From assembly GCA_963082975.1 (NCBI GenBank), contig OY720347.1, positions 32,381,398 to 32,445,397 on the forward strand: DNA of 64,000 nucleotides. Direction: 5' to 3'. The stretch comes from Labia minor (taxonomy: Eukaryota; Arthropoda; Insecta; Dermaptera; Spongiphoridae). Below the pieces are notes generated by a model, which saw only the letters and a program-made list of their open reading frames with translations, had not been told where the DNA came from and searched no databases. Position numbers and translations under genes: made by a program. Positions 55,899-64,000 of this stretch are shown in pieces (position 1 is the stretch's first letter; each line of letters begins with the position of its first letter).

Positions 55899-57204
55899 TA
55901 TGATTTATGATAATTATAAAAAAATTATGATACAATTTTTTTGTAATTATGTAAAAAAATTTCTCTAATATAAAATCACAAATCATATAATGATCACAAA
56001 TCATTATATAATAGTGTCTGTAGGAAAATAATAATAATATTTATCTTGTGCCCACAACCCTAATAGTATTAATACAATGCATTTCAATAAAATTAAGAAC
56101 ATTATATAAAACAAATTCTCATTGATCTTTTGATGAAAATGATATAATAAATCGTTCATTTCCATCACATATAAAAGCATTTTTCTAACAAATATTTCAC
56201 ATGAGCAAGTTGGAAAAATGATAAGATCATCTTTCATTCCATATAAATGGAAGTCTTTATCCGTAAATAAAGTGAAATTGAATATTTGTTGAAGGAGTTT
56301 AAAGTATCAATTTTATCAAAAAGGGCTTGCTTACAATTTATTTTAGGGCTTTCCTTCATGTTAATGTTGTTGTATATTGTTTTTATTATGAAAAATGATA
56401 TAAGTAGCTGAAAAGAGAATTCGCGTTTTATTTAATAAAATTTAAAATGGAGTAAAGGTGAGTGAGGTGGTTTAACTACCAATTAAAAATCCAAAATTAA
56501 TATCTATTTTGTTTTTATCTTATAGAATGGGAAGAAATCTCTCAAAAGTAAAACATTTTTTTTTATAAATATATATGTATTCACTGCGATTATACTGACT
56601 GTAAAAAAAATATTCATCCAAATAATTAAAGAAAATTATTTGCATTTTAATGAAGTTGAATTATTCAGTTTTTTCTGATTAATTTAGATGTAAGCTTTTA
56701 ACTTTTATGCCATTTCCATATTTTTTTTTTGTTTATTTTTTTTTATTTTAATACATATCTCCCTGAACAAATATTTCATTATTGTACAATTAATACATAC
56801 GTTATTTAAATATATTTAGTATACCAAAGTGATTTTAAGTAAATAACCAAAGAAATAATGAAAATTATTAAGTTATTCGTAAATTTAATGATATTTTAAT
56901 GATTGTATGATTTTTTGTTTTTAAGTTAATCATAAATCAAATGAAATCATAATAGAGATATTTAATAAAAAATTATCTATAAAAAATATTGTTAGATATT
57001 TTATTATATTTTATGTAAAATTTTTTATTTAATTAAATACTTTAATTGAAAATGATAATTATTGTTTTTCTAAGTTTTTTTGATGTCCAAGGGGTTTAAT
57101 TAAAGTAATGAAACTGGCATCGCAGCTGAGACAACAGGTTAACATGTAATATTTATTTAATGACAAACGAATATTTTGATAATACACATATATATAAAAA
57201 TAAA
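55899..57204. other. AT-rich intergenic sequence
   Basis: No gene or repeat was recognised. A 77-codon minus-strand frame at 56004-56237 is hydrophobic but AT-driven and resembles nothing. Confidence 0.55.
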
Positions 57205-57456
57205 CCTCTGACTTTTGTACGTCCTACGCAGGGACAACGCCTATCAATTCGGTTATATCAACTAGGTGTCCTATGATCAGTAGAACGGGTCCTATCAACC
57301 TTTACCTTGATTTTCTTGATCGGAGGCGCTACTTTTTTATCAAGTAGCTTACCAATGTTGATCCCAGAGGCTGGGTTGACTCCGTCCCATAGACCCTAGC
57401 TAGAGAAATTCCCTTGCCAGGCCCGGAACTTCAACCCGGGACCACGAGAATGTGAG
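57205..57456 (-). repeat. Family 1 SINE, copy B
   Basis: This is the best match to copy A: CCTCTGACTTTTGTACGTCC, TCCTATGATCAGTAGAACGG, TTGATTTTCTTGATCGGAGG and GGGTTGACTCCGTCCCATAG. The B box appears as GGCCCGGAACTTCAACCCGG in plus orientation. ATATATATA on both sides may be the target duplication. Confidence 0.8.
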
Positions 57457-57487
57457 ACATATATATATAAGTTAATTTATAAAAAAA

Positions 57488-57951
57488 TACGAGAGCAGGT
57501 CAATAAGTTCTTTTAGACTTTTTGAATTTCCAGTATCTTAAATGAAATGGCAACACTGCTCCTGTCAGCAGGCAACTATCAGCTGACCCCTGTCGAATTT
57601 GTACCAGCTGGGTCTTTTAATTTTTGTTTGACATCCACTAATAGCAAACTACCTCGTGATTTGAGAAGAAAATGCAAAAAGTGAATTTCGTGTGCTGAAA
57701 CTGAGTTTTTGCGCCGTTTCGTAACCATGGATGAAACGTGAATCCACCACAACATACCAGTGACAAACCAGCAGACAAAACAAAGATGACCTCGACAAAT
57801 CTTTTTTTTTTGTAAGGGATTAAAAAATTGGAGAAACGTTAGACGAAGTGTATAGAGCTCAAAGGAGACTAGGTTGAAAAATAAAATAATTTTTAATCCA
57901 AAAATATGTGTTTCATTCAAAAAGTCACGGACTTATTAACCTGCCCTCGTA
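57488..57951 (+). mobile_element. Mariner deletion derivative (464 bp)
   Basis: The inverted termini are TACGAGAGCAGGTCAATAAG at the left and the complement of TACGAGGGCAGGTTAATAAG at the right. Inside, 57715-57795 reads RFVTMDET, stop, IHHNIPVTNQQTKQR. That is the first-catalytic-Asp block of a mariner transposase (usually RFVTMDETWIHHYTPE). The other parts are deleted or scrambled. TA flanks are present but lie in TA-rich DNA. Confidence 0.78.
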
Positions 57952-59304
57952 TATATATATTAATAAAATATAACTCTTATCCAAGTCCATTAATATATTC
58001 CAAATGGTAAAATAGAAAAAAAGTTGACTTGCTCAACCTAAATACATATAGTATTAGTTTTATAAATACAAATAATTGTTATTATTTATTATTAGTACAT
58101 TTATAAAAAACTTTAATAAGACTATCTATCTCTTTAATTCATATTCGTTATTCTCTCATTCAAAATTTAATTCATTAAATAAATTAAAATATATTTTTAT
58201 TAGAAATAATCAGAGACGTATTTAATAAAGGGTGGGGAAACAAAAACAAACTACAATATACTTATTGATTTCTACCCTTCAAAGTAGATTAATAAATTAT
58301 AAACAATGTCCACACTAAACTTATTTATATAATATAAAAAAATGTTTATAAAATGATATACTAACTACTATATTAAATATCTTATATAAATATAAAAAAA
58401 ATATTTAAATATAATCTACATAGATCTTTGACAAATCTAATTCGAATTATTTATTTTTAAAAATAAAAAAAAACAACAATATTCTCTTTAATTGCAAAGG
58501 ATCTGTTTGAGAGGCTCGAGATGGAGGATATTTCTTAATATCGCTTCAAGAGGATGGATTGCCAGCTCAGCAATATCTTCTTGTCAGCGTGTCAGATGTC
58601 AGATAATTCTACGCGTCTGCCAACTTGTTCTCTCATTTAATTAATATTAATAAGAAATAATTTTTGAATGAAATGGGAACCAGTGCTTGGATATTTGAAA
58701 TTGATAATCATCATTAGAAAATCAAACGAAATAAATCTCTAGATTAAAACTCATTAGATAATAACTGAATTGATTTTTGTCTAAGATTAACATATGAAAT
58801 GCACATAATATGAGAAAGTTTTATTAGAATGTGTTTTAATAGTAGATATAATCTATAATTCGAGACGGTCTCTGTCTGTTCTCATATGACTTAGGTTAGC
58901 AATGTTGAAATATTAAAATTAAAATATTATATATATTTTATTTAATAAATTTAACTTTCAAAAAAATGATAATTATATATTTAGGTATGAATGTTTAATT
59001 TTTTTTTAAGTAAGTAAAGTTCCCTTCATGATTATAATCTCTAAACACCCGTCAAATCATATTTATTTTCTATTGAGCAAGTACAAGTCGAAATAAAAAT
59101 GTTATTTTTTAATAAAGAAAATTATTATTTACTTTAATATAATGAGTAAATTTTAAAAGTTAAAACAAATATTTATAAGCAAATTTAATATTTTATTTTA
59201 ATATATTCGGTTTGAATTAAAATTAAATTTATTTGGAAGAACAGTATTAACAATCTAAAGAAAATTTAAATGTAGGTATTATTATTAAAATAATGTATAC
59301 TAAT
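57952..59304. other. AT-rich intergenic sequence
   Basis: A GC-richer patch at 58490-58630 has no frame or motif I recognise. I see nothing else. Confidence 0.55.
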
Positions 59305-59500
59305 ATCACTATCATATAAAATAGGCCCCTACCCCGAAGTAATGCTAACGCGGTTCCAGGGTAGAGGGCTCTGAAGTGAAGGAGGGGTTTTTAGTGGTTA
59401 CACACCACACACGCAGTAATGACGATTATTGTATGTGTGGTCTGAAAAGATTTCCCCCACCTAACCCAAAAAAAAAAAAAAAAAAAATCACTATCATATA
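59305..59500 (+). mobile_element. Poly(A)-tailed retroposon with 14-bp target duplication
   Basis: The insert 59319-59486 is flanked by perfect ATCACTATCATATA duplications (59305-59318 and 59487-59500) and ends CCACCTAACCC plus about 20 A. The GC-rich body includes GGAGGGGTTTTTAGTGGTTA, wording like the 3' UTR of insect R1/Jockey-type LINEs. It is either a 5'-truncated LINE or a SINE. The intact duplication and long A-run indicate youth. Confidence 0.85.
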
Positions 59501-59768
59501 TATCGACTTAAGTTAAATATACATATAAATAGTATAAATATTTAGACGTATTTATTATTCCTAAGATTGATAATGAAGTTTTTAAATCAAAATTGTCAAT
59601 CTTTTTTTTTGACGATTGAGATACTTAATAACGACGTTTCCTTGCCTTTTTTCAGAAACGGAACGCGTTCCAGTACTTTTTCATGTCCCGACAACTCCCA
59701 CTAAAATCTACTGATAGAATTTTTTGTGTTCGTTAATATTTTGTATAGTAAGAATAAGTAAAAAAAAT

Positions 59769-60387
59769 CTGGAGTGTCTCCACTCGACTATCTCGCAAAT
59801 TAGAATTGGATAAATAACATAATATATTATATTTAAATTAAATTTAATTAATTATAAATTATAAATTAAAATTAATAAATAATATTTATTAAACCAGCGC
59901 ATGTTTGGCCCTTTGTTGATGGCACCACGTCACGTGTTGGGCGTGAGATTTGCAGTGTTAAAAAATTAATTCTGGTACTTCCAGCGATTCAATCAAGCTG
60001 AAATTCTATATATAGCAGTTTTATACAATTATTAATCATGTGAAAAATTATCAAACATATATCTTTATTTTTACGGTCACTTTAGAAGAAAAAAAATCAA
60101 AATGTTGTTGGTAATGACTCTCTTCCGGTTGAGCTACATTTCTCAAAAATTGATAGAAAACTATTAATTTTGAATAATGCCCATGTACCAAATTTCATCA
60201 ATCTAGCTCAAACCGTTTTTGCGTAATCATGTCTACATACATACACATACGCATAGACACACACAGAGACATTTTTCTCAACCTTAGTGAAAATGATTCA
60301 GGAACCTTCAAAACGTATAAAAACATCAAAATCTCAACATCGAAAATTTTCGTGATCGCAATACTATCTCTGACTAGATAGTAAAAA
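59769..60387 (+). repeat. Family 3 TIR repeat, copy 3
   Basis: This is a full-length copy from CTGGAGTGTCTCCACTCGAC to CTAGATAGTAAAAAT. It contains GGCACCACGTCACGTGTTGG, TCTTCCGGTTGAGCTACATT, CATGTACCAAATTTCATC and an ACATAC/ACAC run. It is close to copy 4 and in the same orientation, 1.16 kb apart. Confidence 0.85.
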
Positions 60388-60931
60388 TAACAAATAATCA
60401 TTAAAAATAAAATTTATCTAACAAGATTAAAAATATTTTGATTTTCCTTGTTTTCTTATTTAATTAAATTTTTTGATGAAATATAAAATAAAATGTTTAT
60501 TAAATATTTATTAAAATAATATTTTTTATTTTTATAAAATTTCCAATTTCTTTTTTATTTTACTAATAAAAAAAGGAAGGAAAAATCTAGATAAGCTAAT
60601 TAAAAAAAATCAATACTAAATAAATCACTAAAAAATAGCATATAATTATCTAAATTATATCTTAATAAACTTATTTAAAAGGAATTTAACTTGTAAGGAT
60701 TCATGATCGATCTTTTTTTGTTCACATTAATATTACCTTTTCTTTTTAATAAAAAAATCCTCACTAAAAAGATTAATTAATTTTTTTTTTTATTTAAAAT
60801 CTTAGATTTTTATCTATGTTCAACGAATCATATGAGTAATGGAAGAGAAAAATAAATGATAAATATGTAATATTAAAATTAATATTAAGAAGCTTAAGAA
60901 CAAAAAAAATCTCTTGAGAAAATAAAATTAG
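60388..60931. other. AT-rich spacer between two family 3 copies
   Basis: No feature was seen. Confidence 0.6.
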
Positions 60932-61566
60932 CTGGAGTGTCTCCACTCGACTATCTCGCAATTTGAATTGGATTAAATAACATAATATATTATATTTAAA
61001 TTAAATTTAATTAATTATAAATTATAAATAATAAATAATAAATATTAAACCAGCGCATGTTTGGCTTTTTGTTGATGGCACCACGTCACGTGTTGACGCG
61101 TGAGATTTTCAGTGTTAAAAAATTAATTCTGGTAATTTCAGCGAATCAATCAAGCTGAAATTCTATATATAGCAGTTTTATATAATTATTAATCATGTGA
61201 AAAATTATCAAACATATATCTTTATTTTTACGGTCACTTTAGAGGAAAAAAAATCAAAACGTTGTAGGTAATGACCCTCTTCCGGTTGAGCTACATTTCT
61301 CAAAAGTTGATAGAAAACTATGAATTTTGAATAATGTCCATGTACCAAATTTCATCATTCTAGCTCAAACCGTTTTTGCGTAATCTTGCCTACATACATA
61401 CACACATACACACATACACACATACACACACACATACACACACACAGACATTTTTCTCAACCTTAGTGAAAATGATTCAGGAACCTTCAAAACGTATAAA
61501 AACATCAAAATCTCAACATCGAAAATTTTCATGATCGCAATACTATCTCTGGCGAGATAGTAAAAA
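60932..61566 (+). repeat. Family 3 TIR repeat, copy 4
   Basis: This is the longest copy. It has the perfect inverted pair ACTATCTCGC (left) and GCGAGATAGT (right), and an expanded ACAT/AC microsatellite at 61391-61450. Confidence 0.85.
61391..61450. repeat. (ACAT/AC)n microsatellite
   Basis: This is a mixed ACATAC and ACACAC array inside family 3 copy 4; it is much shorter in the sister copies. Confidence 0.85.
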
Positions 61567-61860
61567 TAACTAATATGGAAAAAAATAGTTTGCTGAAAAT
61601 AGGAAAATTTGCTCCCACTATGCGTTCCCTTACTTCTTATTTTACCAATATATCACTGAATATCATATTATATATTGCACACTTTTTGCAGTTAAAATTT
61701 ATATAATGAATTTAATCGATGAATATAATATAGCCTGTCATATTTAATTTTTATTCTTTATCTATTAAAGGGACTAAAAAGTTTTATATGAAAAAAAAAT
61801 TAACAAATTTTTATTTTCATTTTATTCACATTTGAATATTGCTTTTAAATATTAAATAAG

Positions 61861-62496
61861 TTGACGTGTGGCCAGGTCCGAACCGACCAACGGTTTGAAG
61901 TAAATTAATTTCCAGCTACAGAAACAATTTCAAATAATTTTCATATATCTATTAATGTAATAAAAAACTGATATGGATACATAAATAATAAATATAAACA
62001 TTTTTAATTTTATTTTATTTATAATATATTTATATGTAAGACCAGACTGTGACATCATGAATGGGTGGATGACGTCATATAATTTTAAATTAAGAAAAAA
62101 CTAATAAAAATTATTTTTCTCGAGAATAAAACCAATACAAAGTACATGATTCGTGGTGATATGTATAAAATCTCATCATGTGAAATTTGGTGTGAAAATA
62201 ACCCTTCCCTTCCTATCGTCGTTCGCTAATACTACCACTTCCGGTTTCCGGATTTGCACCAAAAGTGGATCAATTCATCCCACTGATGCATTAAGTAAAT
62301 ATACCAAATTTCATCAATATCCGTTCAGCCGTTCAGGCTGTACACATCTATATGGACTGACGGACGGACAGAGATCATGCTAAAAATACTTTTTTCTGTT
62401 AAGAAAATGCATGATTTGTGGAGATATGTAAAAATCTCCACATGTGAAATTTGGTGTGAAAACAATACCTCCCTTACTATCGTCGGTCGGTAAAAA
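61861..62496 (-). repeat. Family 2 TIR repeat, full-length copy
   Basis: On the minus strand it opens TTTTTACCGACCGACGATAG and closes CGTTGGTCGGTTCGGACC. It carries GGTATATTTACTTAATGCAT, the paired CACACCAAATTTCACATG blocks and GACGTCA motifs. An open frame of 76 codons on the plus strand is only a by-product. Confidence 0.82.
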
Positions 62497-63620
62497 TATT
62501 AAAAAAATCCATATGTGTCCGTTCGAGCATTTAATCATCAATCCAATAATAAAATAAAAACAAATATACAAACGGTAAGATAAGTATAAGTTTCTTTTTT
62601 TAAATTCAATATTTATTCTTGCTCTTTTTAGCTTTCTATGGGCATTTTTATTCAATTTATTAATTTTATTTATTTTCAAATATTAAATTTAATGATATTT
62701 AGGTAAGTTTATAAGAATTAAACTAATGTAAAAATGAATGCTATTTGTTTTCTTTCTTTATTTGATTTTGGAATTGTAATTTTATTTTTTGCTCAAAAGA
62801 AACTCAAAAAAGTTTTCATTAAAAGAAATAAAAGTTAATACGTAGTCATTAAAAACGTAGAAAGTATAAAGAATTGTCAAAAAAAGATTCAATTTTGATT
62901 TAAACTTCATTATCAGTCTTAGGAATAATAAATACGTCTAAATATTTCTACTATATGAATATTTAATTTAAGTCGATATATAGTGCTATTAGTACATATT
63001 TATAATAATACTTATTTTTTAATAAATAATACCTACATTTAAATTTTTGATATTATGTTATTATCTTATTATAATATTAGATAAATATTATATTATAAAT
63101 AAATACTATATAAACACGAGTATATTTAATTAGAATGAACTTAAGAAAAGAAGAAATTTATTAGCTTAAAATTTTACCATGACAATTTTAAGATTGAATT
63201 ATTTTGTTAAAAAATCAACAGCACCCACTCTGTAAATAATTATTTTGAAATTCACTTTTTGATTAATTAAAATATTTTAATAAATAAATTCGAAATTGTG
63301 TTCCTCTTTGAAAATTATAATTTAATTCAAAGTTACGAATCCAAAAAAAAAGATATTCACTTCTAATATTTTTCAATTACTTATTTATCTAAAATTAATC
63401 ATCAATATTATCTTAAATGAAGTTATTAGAAAATCCGATCTCGCTCTTGTTCAGTATTTATTCCATTTGAATTTTAATAATAAATGTGAATGGGTGCGAA
63501 GTTTTAAGCTAATAAATTCACTTTTCTTAGCTTGGTTTGAAATGAATGCATTGGTAACGGAATATCTATGATCTAACTTCCAACAGACTTGGCATATAAA
63601 TCACACTAATTGTATGAAAT
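62497..63620. other. AT-rich intergenic sequence
   Basis: No gene or repeat boundary was recognised. Confidence 0.6.
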
Positions 63621-63629
63621 TATTGAGAA

Positions 63630-64000
63630 AATGTATGCTGCTTTCCTTTTTGCACATGTCACCTTTTACAGCATCACAAGAAGCCAAGAAGTGGGGTAAT
63701 AAATCGACCTTGCATTGGGACAAACGGGGGTAGGGGATCCTAAGTGGTTGGTTGTGCGTTCCTCCCATGCGTCGACCTAGTTAATCGTCAAACTTGTCCG
63801 TAGAATGTTTGTGACGCCAGCAGACGTGCTAGGCAAGGGCTATGCTCCTTATGGAATGCCTCCTCCCCCCCTTCCTCACCTCCAATTCAAATGCCCCTTG
63901 AACCTTCCTTCCTAAGCCAAGGTATCGTCATAGGACGAGCGTTAATTTCGCGGATCGCTGGAGCCCGAGATTGCCGACATACGGATTCTGCGTAAGGACG
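63630..64000. other. Abruptly GC-rich segment at window edge
   Basis: Composition changes from under 25 percent to roughly half G+C, with many CpG. A plus-strand frame from ATG at 63805 reads MFVTPADVLGKGYAPYGMPP, then PPLPHLQFKCPLNLPS and stop. It looks protein-like but matches nothing I know. It could be the start of a gene or exon cluster continuing to the right, a promoter region, or a different repeat. It cannot be decided from what is visible. Confidence 0.35.

Noticed and set aside
61391-61450. CRISPR-like or regulatory tandem array
   Set aside because: It is a simple ACAT/AC microsatellite without spacers, inside a eukaryotic transposon-like repeat.
62153-62679. Open frames of 76 and 99 codons on opposite strands
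   Set aside because: Both fall on or over a family 2 repeat whose other copies do not keep these frames.

Overview
This is nuclear DNA of an invertebrate animal, most likely an insect. It is very AT-rich (I estimate more than three quarters A+T), has split genes with GT-AG introns, and is crowded with animal transposons: mariner, pogo/Tigger, hAT, piggyBac, Helitron, an LTR retrotransposon and tRNA-derived SINEs. The only host gene I can assemble is an ionotropic receptor most like the insect Ir75 clade, which points to Insecta. I cannot name the order or species. There is no operon, CRISPR array, rRNA or functional tRNA gene.

Layout. Positions 1-3395 hold nothing convincing. Positions 4303-17521 are the minus-strand receptor gene. 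Seven coding exons join in frame from an initiator Met (17521) through the extracellular domain and M1 to the pore loop (4303). The remaining transmembrane and ligand-binding exons were not found. Its introns carry a SINE, a Tigger relic, a fold-back mariner fragment, a Tc1-like remnant and two copies of a TIR repeat (family 2). From 17.6 to 42 kb there is no firm host gene. This stretch holds a 579-bp TIR element at 20.6 kb, an almost intact mariner at 22.2-23.5 kb with one frameshift, a TTAA-flanked fold-back element at 29 kb, a mariner remnant at 29.5 kb, more copies of repeat families 2 and 3, a non-autonomous Helitron at 40.5 kb, a piggyBac-type MITE directly beside it, and a hAT MITE at 42 kb.

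Positions 42640-47231 are a complete, young, non-autonomous LTR retrotransposon on the minus strand. Its two 1202-bp LTRs differ at only one base that I could see. It has a primer-binding site, a polypurine tract, one gag-like ORF of 334 codons and only the last ~54 codons of a Ty3/gypsy-type pol. Positions 49753-51338 are a pogo/Tigger-type deletion derivative with eight copies of a 15-bp subterminal motif. From 52 to 62.5 kb there are SINEs, a mariner derivative, a poly(A)-tailed retroposed copy with 14-bp target-site duplications, and more copies of families 2 and 3. The last ~370 bp are abruptly GC-richer and unexplained.

The elements do not act together as a pathway. The receptor would be a chemosensory channel subunit, and the rest is a mobile-element landscape. 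The most novel items are the gag-only LTR element with its pol tail, the fold-back mariner fragments that could make hairpin RNA, and a pair of repeat families that share one architecture (short terminal inverted repeats around an ACAY-type microsatellite).
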